Positions 8,508 through 16,001 of a stretch of 23,633 nucleotides of DNA are shown here, piece by piece. The first letter of the stretch is position 1, and each line of letters starts with the position of its first letter. The stretch spans positions 1-23,633 of the forward strand of contig JAYEGJ010000152.1 of NCBI GenBank assembly GCA_034658975.1, read 5' to 3'. The notes below the pieces were generated by a model, which was given only the letters and a program-made list of their open reading frames with translations, ran no database searches and had not been told where the DNA came from. Made by a program: the position numbers and the translations under genes. This stretch comes from SZUA-217 sp034658975. Lineage in GTDB: Bacteria > Actinomycetota > Acidimicrobiia > Spongiisociales > ZC4RG35.

Positions 8508-9590
8508 ATGCTTGGGGGTATAGCCGCAGCCTTCGCCATCATTCTCTTTGTCACCGCCCACGAGGCCGGCCACTTCTTCGCGGCCAAGGCGGTCGGGATG
8601 AAGGTGACGCAGTTCTTCTTTGGGTTCGGCCCCAAGATCTGGTCAACCCAACGCGGCGAAACCGAATACGGCTTCAAGTGGCTGCCTCTTGGCGGCTATG
8701 TGCGAATCGTTGGAATGAACCCGCTCGAAGAGGTGGAGCCCGGGGACCTGGGCCGCACCTACCGGGAGAAGAAGTTCTGGGAGAAGAGTGTCGTTGTCCT
8801 CGCTGGAGTCGGGATGAACTTCCTGATCGCCTTCGTGATGTTCTATGGAATCGTCCTCGCCGTTGGTGTCCCCGGCGATCCCACAACGGAGGTCGGCTTT
8901 GTCGTAGAGGATTCACCCGCTGCGGCCGCCGGACTCGAGGAGGGCGATGTCATCGTCGAGGTCGGCCAATTCGAGGTTGTCGAGTGGACGGACATGACCA
9001 GCGCCCTCGAGGGCATCGGTCCCGGCGAGACCACGGTTGTAGTGGAACGAGACGGAACCGAGGTGGCTCTCGAGGTCGATCTGGTGGAGCACGAGACGAT
9101 CGAGGGCGCCGGTTTCCTCGGGGTGAGCACGGTGCGAGAGCAGGTCAACACGGGACCCATCGAGTCCATCGGGTACGCCGGCCGGGCCGTGTGGACCGGA
9201 ATAGGCCAGACGTTCGAGATCCTCTTCAACATGTTTCGCCCGTCCTCGTTCGCCCAGTACCTCGGGGTGTTCGTGGGTGACACTGATGTACCAGACGAGA
9301 TTCGGCCCGTAAGCCCCATAGGAATCGTCTCCATCGGCGCTCAGATCGAGGACGTTGCGTTCTTCGTCGGGATACTGGCCTCGGTGAACGTGATCCTCGC
9401 CACCATCAACCTGTTGCCTCTCTTTCCACTCGACGGTGGGCATTTCGCCGTGGCCCTCTATGAGAAGGTCTCGGGACGCCAGGCCAACGTGAGACGTCTC
9501 GCCCCAATCGCGGCGATGGTCATCGGCCTGTTCGCGTTCCTCGGGTTCGTGGCGATCATTCTCGACGTCACCAATCCCATCAACCTCTAG
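8508..9590 (+). CDS. rseP: Site-2-type intramembrane zinc metalloprotease, RseP/Rip1-like (M50)
   Basis: A 360-residue membrane protease that cleaves substrates inside the bilayer, such as anti-sigma factors (RseP in E. coli, Rip1 in Mycobacterium). The zinc motif HEAGH is at residues 18-22 in the first membrane segment. The second active-site motif NLLPLFPLDGGH is near 301-312, with D309 as the third zinc ligand. A membrane segment at about 94-120 is followed by a PDZ domain at about 125-205 (DSPAAAAGLEEGDVIVEVG), and a last membrane segment lies near 332-352. The family F-G-F-G-P motif (FFFGFGPKI) and LPLGGYV also appear. The neighbourhood dxr-rseP-ispG is conserved in actinobacteria. Its target here is unknown, as no anti-sigma gene is in view. 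Confidence 0.93.
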   Translation: MLGGIAAAFAIILFVTAHEAGHFFAAKAVGMKVTQFFFGFGPKIWSTQRGETEYGFKWLPLGGYVRIVGMNPLEEVEPGDLGRTYREKKFWEKSVVVLAGVGMNFLIAFVMFYGIVLAVGVPGDPTTEVGFVVEDSPAAAAGLEEGDVIVEVGQFEVVEWTDMTSALEGIGPGETTVVVERDGTEVALEVDLVEHETIEGAGFLGVSTVREQVNTGPIESIGYAGRAVWTGIGQTFEILFNMFRPSSFAQYLGVFVGDTDVPDEIRPVSPIGIVSIGAQIEDVAFFVGILASVNVILATINLLPLFPLDGGHFAVALYEKVSGRQANVRRLAPIAAMVIGLFAFLGFVAIILDVTNPINL

Positions 9591-9633
9591 GGCTCGGAGA
9601 CGCCCTCGCACCACTAATGCGACAGACCACCTG

Positions 9634-9639
9634 TACCGT
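9634..9639 (+). promoter_or_regulatory. Candidate -10 box for leaderless ispG
   Basis: TACCGT ends six bases before the GTG start at 9646, identical in sequence and spacing to the box before rseP. No ribosome site precedes the GTG. The 55-base gap after rseP otherwise shows nothing distinctive. Confidence 0.4.
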
Positions 9640-9645
9640 TACGAC

Positions 9646-10863
9646 GTGAGTTTCGAGAGACGACAGACCCGTCAGCTTCACGTTGGAGATGTCCCTGTAG
9701 GCGGTGGTGCCCCGGTCTCGGTCCAGTCGATGACGACGACCAAGACCGCCGATGTGGACGGTACCCTCGCCCAGGTCTATGCCCTGGCAGGTGCCGGCGC
9801 AGACATCGTTCGCATCACCTGCAACGACGTCGATGCCGCCCAGGGGCTTGCCGAGATCGTTCCTCGAAGCCCGGTTCCGATCATCGCCGATATTCACTTC
9901 CAGTACCGGCTGGCGTTGGCGGCGATGGAAGCTGGTGTGCAGGGACTCCGTCTGAATCCGGGGAACATCCGCAAGGAAGAGCAGATCAAGACCGTGGCCC
10001 GTGAAGCGGGGGACCGCGGCCTTCCGATCCGAATCGGCGTCAACGCCGGTTCTCTCGACAAGGATCTGCTCGACAAATACGGCTCGGCGGTCCCCGAAGC
10101 CTTGGTCGAGTCGGCTCAGAAGGAGATCCGCTATCTCGAAGAGGTCGACTTCTTCGACATCAAGATCTCGGTGAAGCATTCCAACGTGCCCTCGATGGTC
10201 AATTCCTACCGATTGTTGGCCGACACCGTGGACTACCCCCTCCACCTCGGTGTTACCGAGGCCGGTCCGCCGCCCGCCGGGTTGATCAAGTCGGTCGCCG
10301 GTATCGCCACTCTGCTGAATGAGGGGATAGGCGACACGATTCGGTTCTCGCTGACCGCCGATCCGGTCGAAGAGGCCAAGGCGGGGAGGCAACTTCTGGA
10401 GGCGCTCGGACTTCGGGAGCGAAAGGGCCTTGATCTGATCGCCTGTCCTTCCTGTGGCCGGGCCGAGGTCGACGTCATCGAGGTGGCAACTTCGGCTCAG
10501 CGAGCCCTGGAAGAAGCCAATCTGCCGATTCAAGTGGCGGTCATGGGTTGTGTGGTCAACGGTCCCGGCGAAGCCCGCGAGGCCGACATCGGGATTGCCG
10601 CCGGCCGGGGGAGAGGACACCTCTTCATCAAGGGCCGGGTAGTCAGGGTCGTGCCCGAGGCCGAGATGGTCGAGGCCCTGTTGGACGAAGCCCAGAAGCT
10701 GGTCGATGAGGGTGTCGAGGCGAGGTTGGCCCATGCCGAAGCCAACGCCGAGGAGATCGCCGCGGCGGAGCGACGTCAGCTCATCGAAATCCAGGGCGAT
10801 GCCAACCGGTCCGAGGAGCGACGGGCGTCGGTGGCCAGGGTGGCGGGTCAGGACGGCGAGTAG
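9646..10863 (+). CDS. ispG: (E)-4-hydroxy-3-methylbut-2-enyl-diphosphate synthase IspG
   Basis: A 405-residue iron-sulfur enzyme converting MEcPP to HMBPP in the penultimate step of the MEP isoprenoid pathway. The N-terminal TIM-barrel domain (about residues 5-245) opens with VSVQSMTTTKTADVDGT and includes IADIHFQYRLAL, LRLNPGNI and IRIGVNAGSLDKDLL. The C-terminal domain supplies the 4Fe-4S ligands C267 and C270 (ACPSCGR) and C302 (MGCVVNGPGE), with E309 as the known fourth ligand in this family. About 40 charged residues follow the catalytic domain (366-405), a tail longer than in E. coli IspG. The GTG at 9646 gives the family N-terminus. The downstream neighbour in many actinobacteria is proS, here separated from ispG by an amidase gene. 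Confidence 0.95.
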   Translation: MSFERRQTRQLHVGDVPVGGGAPVSVQSMTTTKTADVDGTLAQVYALAGAGADIVRITCNDVDAAQGLAEIVPRSPVPIIADIHFQYRLALAAMEAGVQGLRLNPGNIRKEEQIKTVAREAGDRGLPIRIGVNAGSLDKDLLDKYGSAVPEALVESAQKEIRYLEEVDFFDIKISVKHSNVPSMVNSYRLLADTVDYPLHLGVTEAGPPPAGLIKSVAGIATLLNEGIGDTIRFSLTADPVEEAKAGRQLLEALGLRERKGLDLIACPSCGRAEVDVIEVATSAQRALEEANLPIQVAVMGCVVNGPGEAREADIGIAAGRGRGHLFIKGRVVRVVPEAEMVEALLDEAQKLVDEGVEARLAHAEANAEEIAAAERRQLIEIQGDANRSEERRASVARVAGQDGE

Positions 10864-10867
10864 ACGC

Positions 10868-10973
10868 ATTCTGTCGGGCCACTACCCCCGGTGAGCAGGG
10901 TCTGAGGCCCGGCAAGGCCCACCACGATTCTGGCGGGCCGTCAACCTTGCTGAGGAGGGTCTGAGGCCCAGCA
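10868..10973. repeat. Two imperfect 47-base direct repeats in the ispG-amidase gap
   Basis: Copies at 10868-10914 and 10927-10973 have a 59-base period. Shared blocks are ATTCTG, CGGGCC, TGAG and the exact 14-mer AGGGTCTGAGGCCC, each followed by a GCA. Each copy can pair its CGGGCC or GGGCC with GGCCC near its right end, so each could form a hairpin. No open frame with coding character covers the 157-base gap 10864-11020. The repeats may be terminators, a dispersed intergenic repeat, or scars of insertion. Confidence 0.6.
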
Positions 10974-11006
10974 GATTCGAACGCGGTCAGGACTGCTGAC
11001 CGGTGC

Positions 11007-11012
11007 TACCTT
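11007..11012 (+). promoter_or_regulatory. Candidate -10 box for leaderless amidase transcript
   Basis: TACCTT ends eight bases before the ATG at 11021. The box and the start context (CTTGGG, then TCATG) closely resemble those of xerC. No ribosome site is present. This also argues against the upstream GTG at 11003 as the start. Confidence 0.4.
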
Positions 11013-11020
11013 GGGCCGTC

Positions 11021-12433
11021 ATGGATGCAGAAGGACTTGCATTCTCAGGGATAGCGGAACAGGCACGATTACTCGCTGATCGTGAGATCTCTTCGCGTGA
11101 ACTGGTGGATCTGTATCTGGGGCGGATCGAGCGCATCGATCCCGAACTCAATGCCTTCAGCAAGGTCTTCGCCGATGCTGCCCGGGATGCCGCCGCACTC
11201 GCCGACAAGCGCCTGGCCTCAGGCGACTCGGCGCCGCTTCTCGGCGTGCCGGTCGCCATCAAGGACGAGCTCGACATCGTCGGCGAGGTCGCCACGCATG
11301 GGACCCGGGGTTACGAGGAGCCGGCCGCCGCGGATGCCGAGCACGTTCGACGACTTCGGAAGGCCGGTGCGATCATCCTCGGCAAGACCCATCTCCCGGA
11401 GTTGGCCATCGTCGGGTTTACCGAGACCGACCATCACGGCGTCACCCGGAACCCCTGGGATCCATCGACAACGCCCGGTGGGTCCAGCGGCGGATCGGCC
11501 GCCGCGGTTGCCGCCGGTCTGGTGGGAGCGGCCACGGCGTCCGATGGTGCCGGCTCGATCCGCATCCCGGCGGCGAACACGGGCCTGTTCGGCCTGAAAC
11601 CACAACGCGGACGGATCAGCTTCATGCCCGATGCCTCCCATTGGTATGGGATGTCCAAGCAAGGTTGTCTGACCCGCAGGGTTGAGGACACGGCGTTGTG
11701 GCTGGATGTCGCCGCCGGCGCGGCCCCTGGAGATGCTCATACACCGCCTCCGCCCGAGAGGGCCTATGTCGAGTCTGTCGCCAGCGATCCTGGCGAGTTG
11801 CGCATTGCGGTGTCTACCAAAACGCCGAGAGCGCTGGCGCCCCCGATTGTCACTGACGAAGTCGACAGGTCCGTGACCTCGGCCACCGAGACGTTGCGTG
11901 ATCTCGGTCACACCGTTGTCGAGCGAGATCCCGACTACGGCATGGTGGCCAACAACGTGGTCGCGCTCTATCTGAGCGGCATCGCCGAACACTACGAATC
12001 GGTCCCGCACCCGGAGAGGTTGGACAAAAGGACACGGGGATTCGCCAGGATGGGACGGGCAATCCCGAAGTCGCTGGTCAGTTCGGCGATCGATGCTTCG
12101 GAGAAGTACCAGGAGCGGATTGGCCAGATCTTTGATGATGTCGACGTGCTGATGACACCGGTTGTCGGAGAATTGGCTGTGCCTGTGGGCAAGTGGGAGG
12201 GGAAACGCGCCCTCTCGACCCTGGTGGGGATGAGCCGTACCTATCCGTTCACCGCGACATGGAACTACACGGGACAGCCGGCGGCGGCGATCCCGGTGGG
12301 CCTGTCCGAGGAAGGGCTCCCACTTTCGGTGATGCTGATCTCCCCGCCCAACCGGGAGGACCTGCTCTTCTCGTTGGCCGCGCAGATGGAGTCTGCTATC
12401 GGGTGGCCGGACCTGCGGCCGCCTGTGGCCTAA
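11021..12433 (+). CDS. Amidase signature family hydrolase
   Basis: A 470-residue amidase signature enzyme. The Ser-cisSer-Lys triad is visible: K81 in GVPVAIKDELD, S155 in TPGGSSGGSAAAVAAG, and nucleophile S179 in DGAGSIRIPA. The conserved core covers about residues 70-210, with a family-typical NYTGQPAAAIPVG segment near the C-terminus (about 425). No signal peptide is seen, so it is probably cytoplasmic. It is not obviously GatA: no gatB or gatC neighbour exists, so a catabolic or detoxifying amidase is more likely; the substrate cannot be inferred. I chose the ATG at 11021 over the in-frame GTG at 11003 because of the -10 box between them. The gene sits between ispG and proS with its own promoter-like box and a flanking repeat pair, suggesting insertion into a conserved block. 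Confidence 0.85.
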   Translation: MDAEGLAFSGIAEQARLLADREISSRELVDLYLGRIERIDPELNAFSKVFADAARDAAALADKRLASGDSAPLLGVPVAIKDELDIVGEVATHGTRGYEEPAAADAEHVRRLRKAGAIILGKTHLPELAIVGFTETDHHGVTRNPWDPSTTPGGSSGGSAAAVAAGLVGAATASDGAGSIRIPAANTGLFGLKPQRGRISFMPDASHWYGMSKQGCLTRRVEDTALWLDVAAGAAPGDAHTPPPPERAYVESVASDPGELRIAVSTKTPRALAPPIVTDEVDRSVTSATETLRDLGHTVVERDPDYGMVANNVVALYLSGIAEHYESVPHPERLDKRTRGFARMGRAIPKSLVSSAIDASEKYQERIGQIFDDVDVLMTPVVGELAVPVGKWEGKRALSTLVGMSRTYPFTATWNYTGQPAAAIPVGLSEEGLPLSVMLISPPNREDLLFSLAAQMESAIGWPDLRPPVA

Positions 12434-12483
12434 CCGAATCCCATCCGGGTTGTGATGTGTCCCTGACTACCCTCCCCGTCTTC

Positions 12484-14202
12484 ATGCGCTGGTCAGAAGC
12501 ACACATCCCCACACTCAGAGACGCTCCCGCCGATGCCGAGGCGGTGAGTCACAAGCTGCTCGTCAGGGCCGGGTTCATCCGCCAACTAGCTGCCGGTTCC
12601 TACACCATGCTCCCGTTGGGCCAAAAGGTCCGTCTCAAGATCATGGCGATCATCCGCGAGGAGATGGACGCCATCGGTGGTCAGGAGATGGTGCTGCCCA
12701 CTCTTCACCCGGCCGAGGTGTGGAAACAGTCGGCCCGCTATGACCTGATGGGGGAGGAGCTCTTCAAGCTCAAGGACCGCAAGGGAACCGACCTTGTCCT
12801 GGGAATGACCGAGGAAGAGATCTTCGCCATGCTCGCGACGGAGCTCTTCTCCTACCGGGATCTGCCGCAGATCTGGTACCAGATGCACACCAAGTTCCGC
12901 GACGAGCCCCGCCCCAAATCGGGTCTTCTCCGGGTTCGCGAGTTCACCATGAAGGACTCCTACACACTCGATATCGACGCCCCCGGCCTCGACCAGGGTT
13001 TCGACAGGCATCACGAGGCCTACAAGAGGATCTTCGCCCGCATGGGACTTGATGCCGTCGATGTCCAGGCGTCATCCGGGGCGATGGGCGGGTCCGAGTC
13101 GATCGAATTCATGCAGAGAAGCGATGCCGGGGAAGATTGGATCGTCACCTGCACGAACTGCGACTATCGGGCCAACGTCGAGAAGGCGACTTCGGCCCTG
13201 GAGTTGATCGACGACGGCGACACCGGCGAGCTCGAGCGATTCCCGACTCCGGGATTGCGCACGATCCAGGCTCTGGCGGATGCCCACCCTGATATCGCAG
13301 ACGCCCGCCAGCAGATCAAGTCACTCGTCTACTTCGTCGACGGTGAGCCCTTGTTGGTTCTCCTTCGCGGAGATCATGGGCTCCAGGAACAGAAAATGTT
13401 GGATGCTGTCGCAGCGGCCGATGGCCGTCCGGCAGAGGCCGAGGAGATTCGCGAGCTGCTGGGTGCCGATCCGGGCAGCCTTGGAGCGGTCGGAGTGAAG
13501 AACCTACGTGTCATCGCCGACTCCGCCCTCGAGGGGCGGGTCAACATGACCACCGGAGCCAACCAGGACGACTGGCATTACAAAGGTGTCGATGTCGCAA
13601 GGGACATCGAACCGACTCGGTGGGCCGACCTGAGGGAGGTCACAACGGGCGAGAAGTGTGTCGAGTGCAACCACCCGGTCGAGTTGTGGAAGGGCATCGA
13701 GATAGGCCACATCTTCAAGCTCGGCATCATGTACTCGGAGGCGTTTGGCGCCTATGTCCAGGACGAGGACGGCGAGAGCCATCCGATCATCATGGGCTCC
13801 TACGGGATCGGTGTTGAGCGAGGAATCGCAGCGGCCGTCGAAGCGAACCACGACGAGAATGGCATCGTCTGGCCGGTTCCGATTGCGCCATACGAGGTGC
13901 TCCTCACGGTGATTCGAGCCGACGACGAAGACACTTTGGCCAGAGCGGAAGAGATCTACTCGGGAATGGCCTCGGCCGGACTGGATGTGTTGTTAGACGA
14001 TCGCGTCGAACGCCCGGGCGTGAAGTTTGCGGATGCCGAGCTCATCGGCATTCCCTACCGGGTGACCATCGGGCCGAGGGGAGTGGCTGAGGGGATGGTC
14101 GAGTTGACGGCCAGACAAGGCCTGGAGAAAGAGGACGTTGCTATCGGCGATGTAATCACGGCCGTCGTCGAGCGGGTAATGGCCGAGCGAAACGGCGGTT
14201 AG
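12484..14202 (+). CDS. proS: Prolyl-tRNA synthetase, bacterial type with INS editing domain
   Basis: A 572-residue class II prolyl-tRNA synthetase, the same length as the E. coli enzyme. The catalytic core shows the motif 2 region (MHTKFRDEPRPKSGLLR, VREFTMKDSY, about residues 134-160) and motif 3 (GSYGIGVERG, 438-447). Between them lies the INS domain (about 230-385), which hydrolyses Ala-tRNAPro; K279 in QQIKSLVYFVD matches the lysine important for editing in E. coli. Two CxxC pairs flank the insert (C223/C226 and C392/C395) and could bind zinc. The anticodon-binding domain occupies about 470-572. The ATG at 12484 gives the family N-terminus RWSEAHIPTLRDAP; the frame upstream overlaps the amidase gene without similarity. 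TACCCT lies at 12468-12473, ten bases before the ATG, a weaker promoter candidate. YbaK, encoded on the minus strand in this window, would complete the proofreading. Confidence 0.95.
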   Translation: MRWSEAHIPTLRDAPADAEAVSHKLLVRAGFIRQLAAGSYTMLPLGQKVRLKIMAIIREEMDAIGGQEMVLPTLHPAEVWKQSARYDLMGEELFKLKDRKGTDLVLGMTEEEIFAMLATELFSYRDLPQIWYQMHTKFRDEPRPKSGLLRVREFTMKDSYTLDIDAPGLDQGFDRHHEAYKRIFARMGLDAVDVQASSGAMGGSESIEFMQRSDAGEDWIVTCTNCDYRANVEKATSALELIDDGDTGELERFPTPGLRTIQALADAHPDIADARQQIKSLVYFVDGEPLLVLLRGDHGLQEQKMLDAVAAADGRPAEAEEIRELLGADPGSLGAVGVKNLRVIADSALEGRVNMTTGANQDDWHYKGVDVARDIEPTRWADLREVTTGEKCVECNHPVELWKGIEIGHIFKLGIMYSEAFGAYVQDEDGESHPIIMGSYGIGVERGIAAAVEANHDENGIVWPVPIAPYEVLLTVIRADDEDTLARAEEIYSGMASAGLDVLLDDRVERPGVKFADAELIGIPYRVTIGPRGVAEGMVELTARQGLEKEDVAIGDVITAVVERVMAERNGG

Positions 14203-14223
14203 TGCTGCCTTCGGCTTTGTACT

Positions 14224-14229
14224 TATAAT
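14224..14229 (+). promoter_or_regulatory. Candidate -10 box for the rimP-nusA-infB operon
   Basis: A perfect TATAAT lies 21 bases after the proS stop codon, in an A/T-rich patch unusual for this window. No good -35 box is found at 16-19 bases upstream. Transcription would begin near 14236, giving a leader of roughly 85 bases before the rimP start. Confidence 0.5.
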
Positions 14230-14230
14230 C

Positions 14231-14249
14231 GCGTTCTACAACAGGACGC
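14231..14249 (+). promoter_or_regulatory. Upstream hairpin in the rimP leader
   Basis: GCGTTCT (14231-14237) and AGGACGC (14243-14249) pair over seven positions with one G-U pair and enclose an ACAAC loop; TTTT follows at 14250-14253. It would form fully in RNA reading through from proS. In RNA starting near 14236 most of the left arm would be missing, so it may act as a weak terminator for proS or simply overlap the promoter. Confidence 0.4.
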
Positions 14250-14258
14250 TTTTCGGGT

Positions 14259-14291
14259 CAGGTGGGCGCCTCTGGCACCCACCTGGTTTTT
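14259..14291 (+). terminator. Intrinsic terminator-like hairpin (possible attenuator) before rimP
   Basis: CAGGTGGG (14259-14266) pairs with CCCACCTG (14278-14285); inside, GCC pairs with GGC across one C-A mismatch, with a TCT loop. TTTTT follows at 14287-14291. This is the form of a Rho-independent terminator placed in the leader of the rimP-nusA operon. A similar leader terminator governed by NusA itself has been described for this operon in Bacillus subtilis. Autoregulation here is inference. It could instead simply end proS transcripts. Confidence 0.65.
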
Positions 14292-14320
14292 GTGTGGAGA
14301 AACGAGAAATAGGACGAATT

Positions 14321-14791
14321 GTGACGCAGGTAGCCGACATTTGGGATGTGGTCGAACCCTACCTCGCCGCGGAACGACTCGAGTTGGATGATCTCGAGTT
14401 GACCGGGCAGGGGAGGGGTCGAATTCTGCGCGTCACCGTGGACGGGGACGATGTCGATGTCGACCGTCTCGCCAGCCTCTCCCGCGGTCTGTCGCGGGTT
14501 CTCGACCACGAGACCGGCTTGCAGGATTCGTATCAGCTCGAGGTGAGTTCACCCGGGCTGGAACGCAAGCTGAAGAGACCCTCCCACTTCCTGAAGTCGG
14601 TAGGGCGCGAGGTGGTGGCAAAGGTGTCACTTGGTGACAAGAACGCCACATTGCGCGGGATCCTTGCCGAGGCCGATGAGGATTCCTTCACCATTGAGGG
14701 AGACGAGGGCACCAGCGCCGTCAACTACGAAGATGTCATCACTGCCAAGACCGTATTCAGGTGGGAAAAGGCGCCCAAACCGGGCCACTGA
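14321..14791 (+). CDS. rimP: Ribosome maturation factor RimP
   Basis: A 156-residue RimP, which binds the 30S subunit and helps its late assembly. The N-terminal alpha/beta domain is followed by the hallmark YQLEVSSPGLERKLKRPSHF segment (about residues 80-99) and a C-terminal SH3-like domain that ends near EDVITAKTVF. I chose the GTG at 14321 because AGGA at 14311-14314 lies six bases before it and this gives the usual length of about 150. A GTG at 14294 would add nine residues, but it lies just after the terminator T-run and lacks a ribosome site. NusA follows after nine bases. Confidence 0.93.
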   Translation: MTQVADIWDVVEPYLAAERLELDDLELTGQGRGRILRVTVDGDDVDVDRLASLSRGLSRVLDHETGLQDSYQLEVSSPGLERKLKRPSHFLKSVGREVVAKVSLGDKNATLRGILAEADEDSFTIEGDEGTSAVNYEDVITAKTVFRWEKAPKPGH

Positions 14792-14800
14792 AGGAGAAAC

Positions 14801-15994
14801 ATGAAGCTCGATACGATGATGGAGGCCATTGAGGTCCTCGCCAGGGAACGTGGGGTCCCTGTCGATGCGATCCTCGACGCCTTCGCCAACGCTCTCGTCG
14901 CTGCCTACAAACGCAGCCCAGGCGCTGCCGAGGAGGCCAGGGTGACGATCAATCCCGGATCGGGAGAGGTGATCGTCTACGCCCAGGAACTCGATGAGGA
15001 TGGCAACGTCATCGACGAGTGGGAGGACACGCCCGAGGGCGAAGCCTTCGGGCGAATCGCTGCTCAATCCTTCAAGCAGGTCATGCAGTTCAAGTTGCGC
15101 GAGGCCAAGCGGGAGAAGGTCTACGCAATGTACGAGGGCCGGGAGGGTGATCTTGTCACCGGCATCGTTCAGCAGGTCGACTACCGGTCGGTGATTCTCG
15201 ATCTCGGAGATGCTGAGGCAATCCTTCCCGGTGGCGAACGGATTCCCTTCGAGCGCCTCGAGCGAGGCAATCGGGTCAAGGCGCTGATCCTCGAAGTACG
15301 CAACGAGACCAAGGGAGCGCAGATCGTCGTATCGCGGAGCCATCCGGATCTCGTGCGTCGTCTGCTGGAGCTCGAAGTCCCCGAACTGACCGATGGCACA
15401 GTCGAAATCGTGAACATCGCCCGCGAGCCGGGACACCGTTCCAAAATCGCGGTCATCTCCCACGACCCGAACGTCGATCCGAAGGGTGCCTGCGTGGGCG
15501 CCCGCGGCTCGCGTGTTCGCCAGGTCGTCAACGAACTGCGAGGAGAGAAGGTCGACGTCGTGCAGTGGCGCGAAGACACAGCGCAGTTCATTGCCGAGGC
15601 ACTGGGCCCGGCCAAAGTCAAAGAAGTACACATCGATGACGAGGAGAAGACAGCCGAAGTCATCGTGTCGGAGCACCAGCTTTCGCTCGCGATCGGCAAG
15701 GAGGGCCAGAACGCCCGCCTCGCCGCCCGGCTTTCGGGTTACAAGGTGGACATCAAGTCGGACAATGAGGGTGTCGAGCCTGTGGTAGTAGAAGAGGCCG
15801 AGAAGCCCACCGAGGCCGAGAAGCCCACCGAGGCCGAGAAGCCCACCGAGGCCGAGAAGCCCACCGAGGCCGAGAAGCCCACCGAGGCCGAGAAGCCCAC
15901 CGAGGCTGCCGAGGCGAGCGATGTCGATGAGGCAGTAGAAGTCGGAGACAACGAGGACGCTGTTGAAGCTCCGGTATCGGATGAGAGTGAGTGA
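14801..15994 (+). CDS. nusA: Transcription elongation/termination factor NusA with repetitive acidic tail
   Basis: A 397-residue NusA, which binds RNA polymerase and modulates pausing, termination and antitermination. The N-terminal polymerase-binding domain covers about residues 1-110, the S1 domain about 113-180 (REGDLVTGIVQQVDYRSVIL), KH1 about 205-268 (VGARGSRVRQVV) and KH2 about 270-320 (LAIGKEGQNARLAARL). The acidic repeats of E. coli NusA are absent. Instead residues 321-397 form an acidic tail with six exact copies of the hexapeptide EKPTEA (334-369). AAGGAG stands just upstream of the ATG, overlapping the rimP stop codon. The infB start is only seven bases after the stop, so no ylxR-type gene lies between nusA and infB. 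Confidence 0.95.
   Translation: MKLDTMMEAIEVLARERGVPVDAILDAFANALVAAYKRSPGAAEEARVTINPGSGEVIVYAQELDEDGNVIDEWEDTPEGEAFGRIAAQSFKQVMQFKLREAKREKVYAMYEGREGDLVTGIVQQVDYRSVILDLGDAEAILPGGERIPFERLERGNRVKALILEVRNETKGAQIVVSRSHPDLVRRLLELEVPELTDGTVEIVNIAREPGHRSKIAVISHDPNVDPKGACVGARGSRVRQVVNELRGEKVDVVQWREDTAQFIAEALGPAKVKEVHIDDEEKTAEVIVSEHQLSLAIGKEGQNARLAARLSGYKVDIKSDNEGVEPVVVEEAEKPTEAEKPTEAEKPTEAEKPTEAEKPTEAEKPTEAAEASDVDEAVEVGDNEDAVEAPVSDESE
15800..15907 (+). repeat. Six tandem 18-base units within nusA
   Basis: The unit GAGAAGCCCACCGAGGCC is repeated six times in frame, encoding EKPTEA. All copies are identical except for the final base of the last (C to T). Such exact DNA repetition indicates recent expansion by slippage and makes copy number likely to vary between strains. 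GAGGCC at 15794-15799 is a partial preceding unit. Confidence 0.95.
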
Positions 15995-16001
15995 TTGCTG
16001 A

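Noticed and set aside
9580..10869. Long open frame on the minus strand opposite ispG
   Set aside because: It mirrors the codon pattern of a well-supported gene in GC-rich DNA, has no recognisable family features, and would require near-complete antisense coding over an essential gene.
11021..12433. GatA subunit of Asp/Glu-tRNA amidotransferase
   Set aside because: The amidase signature is shared, but there are no gatB or gatC neighbours and the gene has its own promoter-like box, so I left the family name only.
14627..15676. Long open frame on the minus strand opposite nusA
   Set aside because: Same reason: a GC-rich shadow of nusA without domain similarity or a ribosome site.
15800..15907. 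CRISPR-like array
   Set aside because: The 18-base units are directly adjacent without spacers and lie in frame inside nusA, so this is a coding tandem repeat.
15739..15951. Minus-strand frame encoding a repeated ASVGFS peptide
   Set aside because: The periodic peptide is only the reverse reading of the 18-base nusA repeat. The forward EKPTEA frame continues the NusA protein.
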